This document shows positions 18,705 through 26,979 of a stretch of 64,000 bases of DNA, piece by piece. A program made the position numbers and the translations under genes. Origin of the DNA: Streptomyces sp. XD-27 (lineage in GTDB: Bacteria > Actinomycetota > Actinomycetes > Streptomycetales > Streptomycetaceae). The notes beneath the pieces are model-generated. The model ran no database searches. It was not told the DNA's origin and saw nothing but the letters and a program-made list of their open reading frames with translations. The stretch is taken from positions 5,456,001 to 5,520,000 of the forward strand of contig NZ_CP130713.1 of the NCBI RefSeq assembly GCF_030553055.1, read 5' to 3'. The first letter of the stretch is position 1. Each line of letters begins with the position of its first letter.

Positions 18705-19667
18705 ATGTTCGCTGCCTACGCCGCACGTATCGACCCCGACCAGCCACTCAACGGCCTCGAACTGGGCGAACGCCCCGAGCCGGCCGTGCGCCCCGGCTGG
18801 ACGACCGTCACCGTCAAGGCGGCCTCCCTCAACCACCACGACCTGTGGTCGCTGCGCGGGGTCGGCCTGGGCGAGGAGTCGCTGCCGATGATCCTGGGCT
18901 GCGACGCGGCCGGGATCGACGAGGACGGCAACGAGGTCGTCCTCCACTCCGTCATCGGGCAGACCGGTCACGGTGTGGGCCCGGACGAGCCGCGCTCCAT
19001 CCTGACCGAGCGCTACCAGGGCACGTTCGCCGAGCGGGTCGCCGTACCCACCTGGAACCTGCTGCCCAAGCCCAAGGAGCTGTCGTTCGAGGAGGCGGCC
19101 TGCCTGCCGACGGCATGGCTGACCGCCTACCGCATGCTCTTCACCAACGCCTCGGTCCGGCCCGGCGACAGCGTCCTGGTGCAGGGCGCGGGCGGCGGCG
19201 TGGCCACGGCCGCGATCGTCCTGGGCGCCGCCGCCGGACTGCGCGTCCTCGCCACCAGCCGCGACGAGGCCAAGCGCAAGCGCGCGCTGGACCTCGGCGC
19301 CGAGGGCGCGTACGCACCGGGGGAGCGGCTGCCGCGCCGGGTCGACGCGGTGATCGAGACCGTGGGCGCCGCGACCTGGTCCCACTCGGTGAAGTCGCTC
19401 AAGCCCGGCGGCACGCTGGTCATCTCGGGCGCCACCTCCGGCCCGAACCCCAAGGCGACCGAGCTGAACCGCATCTTCTTCCTGGAGTTGAAGGTCATCG
19501 GCTCGACCATGGGCACCAAGGAGGAACTGGAGGACCTGCTGAGCTTCTGCGCGGCGCGCGGCGTGCGGCCGGTCATCGACTCGGTGCTGCCGCTGGACCG
19601 GGCGCGCGAGGGCTTCGAGAAGATGGCGGGCGGCGAGCAGTTCGGCAAGGTCGTCCTGACGGTGTGA
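18705..19667 (+). CDS. Zinc-type MDR alcohol dehydrogenase/quinone oxidoreductase
   Basis: 320 residues of the medium-chain dehydrogenase superfamily. The GroES-like domain (SLNHHDLWSLRGVGLGEE) precedes the nucleotide-binding motif VLVQGAGGGVATAAI and the C-terminal substrate domain. The structural-zinc cysteine cluster is absent and the usual catalytic-zinc ligands are not obvious (LGCDAAG is kept), so it may act as a zinc-free quinone-type reductase. ATG 18705 is used; ATG 18693 would add four residues. No clear ribosome binding site. Confidence 0.85.
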   Translation: MFAAYAARIDPDQPLNGLELGERPEPAVRPGWTTVTVKAASLNHHDLWSLRGVGLGEESLPMILGCDAAGIDEDGNEVVLHSVIGQTGHGVGPDEPRSILTERYQGTFAERVAVPTWNLLPKPKELSFEEAACLPTAWLTAYRMLFTNASVRPGDSVLVQGAGGGVATAAIVLGAAAGLRVLATSRDEAKRKRALDLGAEGAYAPGERLPRRVDAVIETVGAATWSHSVKSLKPGGTLVISGATSGPNPKATELNRIFFLELKVIGSTMGTKEELEDLLSFCAARGVRPVIDSVLPLDRAREGFEKMAGGEQFGKVVLTV

Positions 19668-19676
19668 CCGCGCGGC

Positions 19677-20441
19677 CTATCCCTGCTGCGGGGCCTGTCG
19701 GTCGTGCGGGGTGAAGCTCCGCAGCAGGTGGTAGCGCCGGACCGTGGTGCCCAGGAAGCCGGGGAACTCCAGCACCTTCTCCCAGGCGGGTGAGGGCGCG
19801 CCGGCGACCGCCGCGAAGGACTCGTCGTACACCTCCTCGCTGGTCCACTCCGCGTAGTTGAACACCCGGTCCTCGGCGGAGCTCAGATGCGCCTCGCCGT
19901 CGGCGAGCAGATGGAAGTGGGCGCCCAGCAGCCCGCAGTCGGGGCTGGACGTGGCGGTCAGCGCCTCGATGACGGTGTCGACCCACTCCCGCCGACGGCC
20001 GGACGCCTCGGCGTCGAAGCGGATGTCGACGGTGACGATGGCACCGGGCGCCTCGGCGGCCCGCCGGGCGGGGTCCGGGACGTGGCTCCGGTACAGCTGG
20101 TAGCTGTTGATACCCACGCGCTTGATGCCGGGGACAGCGGTGTCGATCTCGTCGTTCCGCTCCTGCCGGTGGTTGCGCACGAAGTCGAAGTACGCCTCCT
20201 CGCTGGTCCACTGGGAGTAGTGCATCAAGGTGTCGCCGTCGGTACCCGCGTAGACGCTGTACGACAGCAGGTTCCGATCCGGCCACGGCCGCCCCTCCCA
20301 CGTGGCCGCGATGGCGTCGACCGTCGCCCGCTGCCGCTCGGGCGTGCCGACACTCCAGGTACTGAACAGGGCGGCGCCGACATCGGGTCGGGCCGGGTCG
20401 GGGTGCTGGTGGTCGCTGACGTGGGTCGCGGGCGCGGACAT
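19677..20441 (-). CDS. Tandem antibiotic-biosynthesis-monooxygenase (ABM) domain protein
   Basis: 254 residues made of two ferredoxin-like ABM domains, each with a matching strand-helix segment: YSQWTSEEAYFDFVRNH near residue 75 and YAEWTSEEVYDESFAAV near residue 195. The domain is found in cofactor-free oxygenases and heme-degrading enzymes, but many members have unknown roles. GAGGAGA lies upstream of ATG 20441; the frame opens earlier, at 20501, without support. It converges with the dehydrogenase gene, nine bases away. Confidence 0.8.
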   Translation of the reverse strand: MSAPATHVSDHQHPDPARPDVGAALFSTWSVGTPERQRATVDAIAATWEGRPWPDRNLLSYSVYAGTDGDTLMHYSQWTSEEAYFDFVRNHRQERNDEIDTAVPGIKRVGINSYQLYRSHVPDPARRAAEAPGAIVTVDIRFDAEASGRRREWVDTVIEALTATSSPDCGLLGAHFHLLADGEAHLSSAEDRVFNYAEWTSEEVYDESFAAVAGAPSPAWEKVLEFPGFLGTTVRRYHLLRSFTPHDRQAPQQG

Positions 20442-20580
20442 GGACGTCTCCTCGGGATCGTGACCGCCGGGCCGCTCCGGCCCGGCGATCACGATCCTCA
20501 TACTTCACCTTTGCTTTAAGTCAAGACGGCTGGAGAGGTCCGGCCGGGATTGTCAGTGCCTGGTGCCAGACTCGCTGAAC

Positions 20581-21042
20581 ATGAGTCACGATGTGCGGCT
20601 GAGGGATGTCGAAGAAGCTGATCTGGAGTTGTTCTTCCAGTACGAACACGATGCTGAGGCGGTGCGACGATCGAGGTTCACTCCCCGGGACCGGGAGAGC
20701 TTCATGAACCACTGGGCCACGAAGGTCCTCGGGGACCCCGCCAATTTCGTCCAGACCGTCACCGTGGACGGCGAGGCGGCGGGCAACGTGGTGGCCTGGT
20801 GGGACCGGGACCGGCGCTTCATCGGGTACTGGTTCGGCCGGCGCTTCTGGGGCCGAGGCATCGGCACTCAGGCCCTGACGCTCTTCCTGCGACGCGAGAA
20901 GGCCCGCCCGCTCTACGCCGACCCCTTCGCCGGGAACACCGGCTCGGTGCGGCTACTGGAGAAACACGGCTTCCGGCGCACCGAGACCGTCTGGGATGGC
21001 GAGCACGAGCACACGGTGCTCGTGCTCCACGAGGACAGCTGA
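20581..21042 (+). CDS. GNAT-family N-acetyltransferase
   Basis: 153 residues of the RimJ/RimL-like Acetyltransf_3 type. VRLRDVEEADLELFFQ opens the fold, GYWFGRRFWGRGIGTQAL holds the acetyl-CoA loop (RxxGxG variant RGIGT), and NTGSVRLLEKHGFRR is the typical C-terminal beta-bulge/helix. Acceptor unknown. ATG 20581 is preferred to GTG 20563 because the fold begins immediately after it; neither has a clear ribosome binding site. Confidence 0.85.
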   Translation: MSHDVRLRDVEEADLELFFQYEHDAEAVRRSRFTPRDRESFMNHWATKVLGDPANFVQTVTVDGEAAGNVVAWWDRDRRFIGYWFGRRFWGRGIGTQALTLFLRREKARPLYADPFAGNTGSVRLLEKHGFRRTETVWDGEHEHTVLVLHEDS

Positions 21043-21142
21043 CGGGGCGCCGTCGTGTGTCAGATAGTGCTCACACCGACTGGGCGACCGTCCGGGCTGC
21101 TGGGCGTTGCCATGGCATCGCCGAAGGTCGTCACGAGGCCTT

Positions 21143-21739
21143 CTATGCGTTGGGGGCGTTGACGGGAGGACGGTGAACCTCCAGGACGATCGCCGTTCCG
21201 GCCACAGATCGATCCTCGTGCATGGTGATTACTTGGCCGGGCTGAAGGTGCTGCCATCGTGAGGGGACGAGAGGCGCGAGTCGCACCGGGGATCGTCCGC
21301 CCGGCTCCAGGAGGGGCGTGAACTCCACCCAGAGCCGGGCGATGTCGAGGGTTGGTTCGCCGGTCGGGATTCGATTTCCGATGCTCCACATCGGTCGCAG
21401 GACGCCAGCTCCGGAGATAGGGGTTCGCCGTCGGGCTTCAGCCGCCGACCGGAGGGTCAGGTCAGCTCGGATGATTCCGTTGCGGGTCTCGTAACAGCGC
21501 CAATGACACCAGGCCGCACTGTTCTCCAGATGCATCTGCTCTGCGGCGGCAGCCAGAGTTTCCCAGAAGCTCAGCGGAAGCGGGTGGACGTCACCGAGCT
21601 CCTCCAACAGTCCGAGGGCCACCTCCCACTCGTCGTGGGTGAGGTAGTCCCAGACGTCGTTTACCGTGATGTCGCTCTCGGTGGCGATCTCCTCGGGGAT
21701 CAACAGGGAAGCGGCTTCCAGCAGCTTGGGGACATCCAT
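21143..21739 (-). CDS. Hypothetical protein with EF-Tu-like C-terminal segment
   Basis: 198 residues. The first ~120 are acidic and helical (DVWDYLTHDEWEVALGLLEE), with no recognised motif. The last ~60, LWVEFTPLLEPGGRSPVRLA ending near VITMHEDRSVAGTAIVLEV, resemble the beta-barrel of elongation factor Tu domain 3, a known pattern in actinobacterial proteins of unknown function. It is not a translation factor: the GTPase domain is absent. ATG 21739 is 63 bases from a divergent start, suggesting a shared promoter. Local base composition is a little less GC-rich than in neighbours. Confidence 0.6.
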   Translation of the reverse strand: MDVPKLLEAASLLIPEEIATESDITVNDVWDYLTHDEWEVALGLLEELGDVHPLPLSFWETLAAAAEQMHLENSAAWCHWRCYETRNGIIRADLTLRSAAEARRRTPISGAGVLRPMWSIGNRIPTGEPTLDIARLWVEFTPLLEPGGRSPVRLAPLVPSRWQHLQPGQVITMHEDRSVAGTAIVLEVHRPPVNAPNA

Positions 21740-21802
21740 GCCCTGATTCTGAACCAGCTGTCTCGGAGGCTGCGTCGGGGATGCTCGTGGCAGACTCCAC
21801 GG

Positions 21803-22711
21803 ATGCTGATACCTCGCGGGCGGCCTCGTGTGCGGGCGATAGACGACAGGGAGTTGGCCGCGCTGCTCGCGGACAGGGCGCTCTGGGAGATTCGCATCCT
21901 GGCCGTCCACGCGAGGCGGCAGGCCGAAGAGGACTCATCTGCCGAGGCTGTCGAGAAGATCAACAACTGGGCCGACTTCCGCCACGCGATGCTGGGGATC
22001 TCCAAGCCGCACCGTTGGCGCCCCTCGCGCGGCACTCCCAGCAGGCGGGAGCAGGTGATGCTGGATCGGCCAATGAGCTATAGATGGAACGTCAGCAGTC
22101 CCGAGAGACGTGCATGGATCGTCCGGCAAATCGACAGCGCCGGCTTCCGCTGGACGCCCCCGCCTCCGCTCCCAATGCCCCGTAAAGGTGCGCCGGCCCT
22201 CAGCATGTGGCAGCAGCTCGGCTTGCTGAGGGGCTGGACGGTGAAGACGCCTCCCGGCCGTCAACGGCTGCCCCGTCAGGCACGCATCCTCAAGGCGCTG
22301 GACCGCGAAGCGATCTTCGCCCTCTACGAGGAAGCGGGGCGTCTTCGTCTCGGCCTGGGCAAGGACAGCCCATGGCTCCACGCTCACCTCGACTCCGACG
22401 CCCCGCACTTCCTGTTCCCTGATCCCGCTCATTACTACTGGCCTGATTCGGGCGCGGGTCGCCCATGGTGGCAGTGCAGTGTGCTCCTGCGTATGGTCGA
22501 CGGCGAGCAGGTAGGCGGCAGCCTCGCCGTGATGCCCGAGACGTTCACGGCCCTGCCCTCGACGGTGCCTCGCCTCCGGCAACGCCGCTTGGCCCTTATC
22601 GCGCGCACCACCGAGCGGGACGCGTGGCTCTGGAGTCGGGACCACGAGTCGTACTGCGGCCCGGATACCTGCGGATACGCACCAACGGACGACCCCGGAG
22701 TGAAGCCATGA
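21803..22711 (+). CDS. Hypothetical protein
   Basis: 302 residues, not recognised. It starts with Arg-rich MLIPRGRPRVRAIDDRELAA and contains many Trp and Pro residues (FRWTPPPPLP, PWWQCSVLLRM). A C-terminal CGPDTCGY pair of cysteines might bind a metal. No signal peptide or membrane helix is visible. ATG 21803 is the family-independent best guess; the open frame continues 300 bases upstream, antisense to the divergent neighbour, and that part looks spurious. The pair with 21739 looks like an accessory two-gene unit. Confidence 0.55.
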   Translation: MLIPRGRPRVRAIDDRELAALLADRALWEIRILAVHARRQAEEDSSAEAVEKINNWADFRHAMLGISKPHRWRPSRGTPSRREQVMLDRPMSYRWNVSSPERRAWIVRQIDSAGFRWTPPPPLPMPRKGAPALSMWQQLGLLRGWTVKTPPGRQRLPRQARILKALDREAIFALYEEAGRLRLGLGKDSPWLHAHLDSDAPHFLFPDPAHYYWPDSGAGRPWWQCSVLLRMVDGEQVGGSLAVMPETFTALPSTVPRLRQRRLALIARTTERDAWLWSRDHESYCGPDTCGYAPTDDPGVKP

Positions 22712-22763
22712 TCTGTGGGGCTGCGGGCCCTGCGAGACTCGCCCGGAGCGAGAGGAGCAAGCC

Positions 22764-23096
22764 TTGGCCGTGGGATACGGGCTGATCGTGCGCTTCGAGC
22801 TGCATGACGCCGCCGCTGCAACAGCCTTTGACGCGCTGGTGGACAAGACCCTCAAGGGCATCAAGGAGAACGAGCCCGGCACGCTGGTGTACGTGAGTCA
22901 TCGGGTGCCGGGGGAGCCCGATGTCCGCGTCTTCTACGAGCTCTACGCCGACCGGGAAGCCTTCGAGGAGCACGAGCGGCAGCCTCACGTGCGAGAGTTC
23001 CTTGAGGCGCGTCAGCAGTACGTGGCCCGCTTCGACGTCACCTTCCTTGAAGCTGTCGGCGGCAAGCTGAGCGGAGAGGCAGAGGGAACAGCGTGA
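22764..23096 (+). CDS. Putative quinol monooxygenase (ABM family)
   Basis: 110 residues, one antibiotic-biosynthesis-monooxygenase domain like YgiN: IVRFELHDAAAATAFDALV, YELYADREAFEEHERQPHVR and an F..EL-type ending. Such proteins oxidise quinols or small aromatics, or have no known substrate. TTG 22764 follows GAGGAG by six bases; GTG 22770 is a shorter alternative. It lies 52 bases behind the unknown gene and may be co-transcribed. Confidence 0.78.
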   Translation: MAVGYGLIVRFELHDAAAATAFDALVDKTLKGIKENEPGTLVYVSHRVPGEPDVRVFYELYADREAFEEHERQPHVREFLEARQQYVARFDVTFLEAVGGKLSGEAEGTA

Positions 23097-23417
23097 CACC
23101 ACCTCGCGGGGCGTTCGGCGCCGCCGGAGTTGAAGGATCTCGCGCGCCGCGCTGATGCGATCAACTGAGCGGGGCCGGGGTGCCGTTGCCGGGTCCCACG
23201 GGGCCGAGGTCCGGTGGGGCGAGCGGTCTTCTGCAGGACCGGAGGTCAGGACCCCCCTCCCGTCCCCCCGTCGTCACCGGAATGGGCGAACCTCGCTGGT
23301 TTTGGGTCGAGTTGGGGTGAGGTGACGATAGCGTGTGCGGGAAAAGAAAACGGCCCCCGGCGGTGCTACCAACACCGGCCGAGGGCCTCACCTCCGAGGA
23401 AGAATGAGAGTCTTCCC
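23097..23417. other. Intergenic region with structured leader
   Basis: 321 bases without a credible large gene. The left part is G-rich and unremarkable. The right part (23335-23403) is A-rich (GGGAAAAGAAAAC) and then forms the hairpin and ribosome binding site described separately. Confidence 0.5.
23352..23387 (+). promoter_or_regulatory. Leader hairpin upstream of the winged-helix gene
   Basis: GGCCC (23352-23356) pairs with GGGCC (23383-23387) and CGGTG (23361-23365) with CACCG (23373-23377) around the loop CTACCAA, with a small bulge between the two helices. It sits just before the GAGGAAGA ribosome binding site, so it could be an attenuator or a translational control element. Confidence 0.5.
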
Positions 23418-23481
23418 GTGGCTGTCGCACAGCTTAGTGCCCCCGCGCGTCCGCGCGCCGACGCCGCCCCCGGCGGCGTGA
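23404..23481 (+). CDS. Possible 25-residue leader peptide with a TTA codon
   Basis: ATG 23404 has the best ribosome binding site in the area (GAGGAAGA, five bases upstream) and opens a 25-codon frame, MRVFPWLSHSLVPPRV..., ending at TGA 23479-23481. Codon 11 is TTA (23434-23436), the rare bldA codon. It overlaps the GTG start of the winged-helix protein in another frame. It may be a regulatory leader or simply a chance frame. Confidence 0.3.
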   Translation: MRVFPWLSHSLVPPRVRAPTPPPAA

Positions 23482-24407
23482 TCCATATCCGCCATCGCCA
23501 CCAGCGCGGCTTCACGATCGTCTCCAACCACCTGGCCCTCCACCCCACCCTCAGCGACACCGCCATCTCTCTCGGCGTGCGTCTCCTCGCGCTCCCCGAC
23601 GGGGTCGACATCAGCATCAAGACGCTGGCCAGACGGGTCGGTGGGGCGGGCCAGAAGCGGGTGGCCGACGCGCTCCACGAGTTGGAGGCGGAGGGCTATC
23701 TGCGGCGGGAGAGGGCGCAGTTGGAGTGCGGGCGCTGGATCACCCGAACGTGGGTGTACGACCAACCCGTCGGTCATCCGTGCCGTACCGAGCCGCCGTC
23801 TCCCATGCAGCCGCCCACCTCGCCTTCCGCCGAACCGGAGGCCGCCGTGACGGGTGACGTGAGCGGGGCGGACGACGTGGATGATCTGGACAACGTGGAC
23901 ATCGAACCCGGGCTGAGAGGCGCGGCGGAGGAGGTGTTGCGGGGGTTGGTCCAGCGCGTGCCCTGTCTGCTGCTCTCCGCCCGTGAAGTCCGTCGGCTCG
24001 CACCCGCCGCGGCGCTGTGGTTGCAACGGGGCGTACAGAGGAGGGAATTGGCCGCCGCGCTCACCACCGGGCTGCCGCAGCGCGTGCACCACCCCGCCGC
24101 CCTCCTCGGCAGACGGCTGATCGACAAGCTCCCCGACCCCCGGCCCGCGCCCGAGAGCTTCCCGGCGCGGCTGCGCGAGTGCGCGGGCTGCGGGCGGCCG
24201 GGGCGCGCCGGTGCGATGGTCGGGGGCAGGTGTGCGGCGTGTCGGGGGACCGGCCCGGGTGAGGGCGGCGACTGCGGCTCCGGGGTGGAGGACTACGTAC
24301 GGGCGCGCGTGGCCGAGCTGCGTGAGCTCAGCCGTGGCGCGCGACCGTATCCGTCGCAGGCCGCCCCGGGGAGCCGGTCAGGCGTCGGTGATGTCGTCGC
24401 GGAGTAG
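23418..24407 (+). CDS. Winged-helix DNA-binding protein
   Basis: 329 residues. Residues 20-120 form a winged helix-turn-helix: FTIVSNHLALHPTLSDTAIS, then ISIKTLARRVGGAGQKRVAD and ALHELEAEGYLRRERAQLE. A variable linker follows, then a helical domain and a zinc-finger-like C-terminus (LRECAGCGRPGR...GRCAACRG, four Cys). The type recurs in Streptomyces genomes and resembles replication- or element-associated HTH proteins; its role is unknown. GTG 23418 has only GAGAG nearby. Its 3' end overlaps the converging PadR gene by 30 bases. Confidence 0.75.
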   Translation: MAVAQLSAPARPRADAAPGGVIHIRHRHQRGFTIVSNHLALHPTLSDTAISLGVRLLALPDGVDISIKTLARRVGGAGQKRVADALHELEAEGYLRRERAQLECGRWITRTWVYDQPVGHPCRTEPPSPMQPPTSPSAEPEAAVTGDVSGADDVDDLDNVDIEPGLRGAAEEVLRGLVQRVPCLLLSAREVRRLAPAAALWLQRGVQRRELAAALTTGLPQRVHHPAALLGRRLIDKLPDPRPAPESFPARLRECAGCGRPGRAGAMVGGRCAACRGTGPGEGGDCGSGVEDYVRARVAELRELSRGARPYPSQAAPGSRSGVGDVVAE

Positions 24408-25622
24408 TGCGGTCAGCTCCGTGGCGGTGGTCGCGAGGCGGTGGCGGGCCTCGGCCAGGGCGGCTTCGGTCACGCCGTGGTCGCGGGCGGTGTCGCGGAC
24501 GTCGTCGCGGAACCGGTCCAGGAGTCGCTCCAGGTCGCGGTCGGGATCGCCGCTCGGCCGGAACTCCTCGGGCCAGGAGGGGTGCGGTTGCGCCGTGGTG
24601 CTGCGCGTGTCGGGCTGTTTGGTGAGGTCCGGGCCCTGCTGGGCCCGCGGTGGCCGCTGCTCGGACTCGCCGGTGTCCGGCGTTCGCGCGGGTTCCGCCG
24701 TCCCCGTCCTGCCTGCCGTTCCCGCCGTATCAGCCGTTCCCGCCGTGTCGTCGCCGCACGGCTCGCCCGTCCGTCCGCTCGCCCCCGTCGGCCAGGCGCG
24801 GAACAGGTCCTCGACCCAGTCCGCCGATGCCGGGCCCTGCCGGGAGATGTGGGTCATCGCGCGCGACACCTCGGACAGGCCGTCCCGTACCGCCCGCTGC
24901 CAGTCGCCCGCGCGGATGTGCTCCTGGGTCTGCTCCTGCACCCGTCGGGCGATCCGCTGGATCTCCTCGCGGGCGAACTTCTGGGCGTCCTTGGCCTGCT
25001 GGCGGGCGCGCTGGGCGTCCTGGCGGGCGCGGCGGCTCTCCTCCTTGGCGCGTCGGGCCTGCTCCCGCCACTCCTCCCGGGCGCGCCGCAGTTCCTCCTT
25101 GGCCTCGCGCCACGCGTCCCTGTCGGCGAGCGGTACGCCCCACGCGTCCGTCGGCGTGTCGGAGGTCGGGGTGCCGGGGGTCGGGGTGCCGGAGGTGCCG
25201 GGGCGGTCCGTTCCGGTGTGCGGCGTGCCCTGATTCCGCGCCCGCTGCGCCGCTTCCCGGATCTCGCGTCGCAGATCGCTGGCCGAGCCGTGTACGTCCG
25301 CCTTTATCTCGGCGGCCAGTTCGGCGACGGACTCGCGGATCTCCAGCTCCAGGTCGGCGAGTTCGCCGCTCCGGTCGGCGAGTTCGCCGCGCCCGGCGTC
25401 GGTGATGGAGTACACCTTGCGGCCGCCCTCGGTGGCGTGGGTGACCAGGCCCTCGACCTCCAGCTTGGCCAGCCGCGGGTAGACGGTGCCGGCAGACGGG
25501 GCGTACAGGCCCTGGAACCGCTCCTCCAGCAGGCGGATGATCTCGTAGCCGTGGCGCGGGGCCTCGTCGAGCAGCTTGAGCAGGTACAGGCGCAGGCGGC
25601 CGTGCGCGAAGACGGGTGGCAT
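24378..25622 (-). CDS. PadR-family regulator with long coiled-coil C-terminus
   Basis: 414 residues, about twice the usual PadR length. Residues 1-90 are the PadR winged helix (LYLLKLLDEAPRHGYEIIRL; YAPSAGTVYPRLAKLEVEGL). The rest is an Ala/Arg/Glu-rich helical region (EWREQARRAKEESRRARQDA and similar, about residues 170-230), probably a coiled coil, with Pro/Thr-rich linkers. ATG 25622 overlaps the stop of the upstream DUF4097 gene by ATGA, so the two are co-translated. The likely role is autorepression of this operon. Confidence 0.85.
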   Translation of the reverse strand: MPPVFAHGRLRLYLLKLLDEAPRHGYEIIRLLEERFQGLYAPSAGTVYPRLAKLEVEGLVTHATEGGRKVYSITDAGRGELADRSGELADLELEIRESVAELAAEIKADVHGSASDLRREIREAAQRARNQGTPHTGTDRPGTSGTPTPGTPTSDTPTDAWGVPLADRDAWREAKEELRRAREEWREQARRAKEESRRARQDAQRARQQAKDAQKFAREEIQRIARRVQEQTQEHIRAGDWQRAVRDGLSEVSRAMTHISRQGPASADWVEDLFRAWPTGASGRTGEPCGDDTAGTADTAGTAGRTGTAEPARTPDTGESEQRPPRAQQGPDLTKQPDTRSTTAQPHPSWPEEFRPSGDPDRDLERLLDRFRDDVRDTARDHGVTEAALAEARHRLATTATELTALLRDDITDA

Positions 25623-26679
25623 CAGAGGACCTTCCCTTCGCTGTCGTCGCTGTCGTCGGCGGTCCCGCCGAAGGGCTTGTCCCCAGTGCCTGCGGGGAAG
25701 GGCTTGTCCTCAGGCTCCGGGGCACGCCCGGCCTCGGTCCCGCCGCGCTCACGCTCCGGGGCGCCCTCGGCCTCGGTCCCGCCGTCGTCGGCGGCGGGCC
25801 TGCGCAGTAGTGCGATGGCGCCGGAGACGGTGGTGGCCTTCAGGCGGCCGCTTCCCGCGCCGAGTGTGCCGGTGATCCTCTTGGCGCCCCACTGGCCGCC
25901 CACCCGCAGATCGTCGAAGGCGCAGGAGAAGTTGCCGCTGGCGGTGTTGGCGTCGATCCGGGTGTCGGCCTGGTGCGGCAGTCGCACGGCGATCTCGCCG
26001 GAGACGCTGGTCAGCCGCAGGTCCGTGTCCGTGGCGGTGGGGCGAGGTCGAGCACCATGTCGCCGCTGACGGAGTCGGCGCGGACGGCGGGGCCCGCGCT
26101 GTCGACGACCGTGAGCCCGCCGGAGACGGACTGGAAGCGCAGCTCGCCGGTGACGGCCTGGGCCTCGACGTGGCCGGAGACGGTGTCGGCGCGGACCGCG
26201 CCGGTCAGCCCGACCAGGGTGAAGTCGCCGGTGACGCCGTACAGTTCGGTGCTGCCGCCGAGGCCGGAGACGACGGCGCCGGCGCCGACGACGCCCACCG
26301 AGGCGGCGGTGCCGGTCGGCACGGCCAGGGTGATGTGGGCCGTACGGTGCCAGTTCCTGCGGTTCGTGCCCCAGTGGGTCCAGTCCCTGAGGCTCCAGTC
26401 CTTGAGGCTGCGGCCCTTGCCGTTGTGCTCCTTGCCGTCGAGCAGGTTCAGCAGGCCCTGCCACGGGAGGTCGTCGTACGTGACCGACAGCGTGCCGTCC
26501 TCGTGGGTGACGGTCAGCGGCGGGCCGTCGATCCCGGACAGCTCCAGGCGGGCGGGCCCGGTGTCGGTGCCGACGATGTTGACCGTGCCGCCCACGATCC
26601 GCACCTGGAGGGTGGTGACGGGGGCGTCGAAGGTGAGTTTCCGTGGTGCGTCGAGTGACCACTCGGACCGGGCTGACAT
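25622..26679 (-). pseudogene. DUF4097 beta-helix protein, frameshifted
   Basis: Repaired length 352 residues. From ATG 26679 (GGAGGT upstream) the protein shows repeated short strands typical of DUF4097/adhesin-like right-handed beta structure (VSGHVEAQAVTGELRFQSVS; VSGDMVLDLAP). The remainder (TDLRLTSVSGEIAVRLP...) is in another frame. The switch is at 26039-26042, a G run on the plus strand; one more base restores LAPTATDTDLRLTS. Sequence on both sides is well conserved in style, so an assembly error is likely. First gene of the PadR operon; no membrane or signal segment seen. Confidence 0.8.
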
Positions 26680-26716
26680 GCCAGACCTCCGCTTGGTTCG
26701 GCGAGCCGGACGCAAC

Positions 26717-26763
26717 ATATCGCGTCTCCGTACTCACGATATATCGCGGTCTGGCGAAGTCAA
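26717..26763 (-). promoter_or_regulatory. Promoter and PadR-type operator of the DUF4097-PadR operon
   Basis: On the minus strand TTGACT (26763-26758) can serve as -35. Downstream lie the palindrome CGATATATCG (26737-26746) and the direct repeat ATATCGCG (26717-26724 and 26741-26748), A/T-rich islands in GC-rich DNA that resemble PadR sites of similar operons. Confidence 0.5.
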
Positions 26764-26876
26764 GCCCCGGGCGCGCCCTGGTGTGTGCCGCACACGCTTC
26801 CGGGATGTGCTCAAGGTGTGGTTTCGGGGTGGCGGAGTAGTTCATTCCGTCTCGTAAAAGTCTCCCGGGGATTTCC

Positions 26877-26905
26877 GCTAGAGCCCCGCTAGAGCGTTGC
26901 TAGAG
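26877..26905. promoter_or_regulatory. Three heptamer direct repeats, probable SARP binding site
   Basis: GCTAGAG occurs perfectly at 26877-26883, 26888-26894 and 26899-26905, each separated by four bases, giving an exact 11-bp period. SARP regulators bind heptamer direct repeats with this one-helical-turn spacing upstream of biosynthetic genes. A SARP gene lies in the same cluster (32860). The site is 75 bases before the synthetase ATG. A good -10 at the textbook eight-base distance is not evident. Confidence 0.65.
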
Positions 26906-26979
26906 GATCGTGGAGGGCAGGTGTTCGAGACTGTTACCTTCGGGATCCTTGGAATCCGTAGGGAAGGGGACAGTGGGTA

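Noticed and set aside
21503..21802. Upstream extension of the hypothetical gene at 21803
   Set aside because: It is antisense to the divergent gene at 21739 and reads as non-protein-like sequence; ATG 21803 is more sensible.
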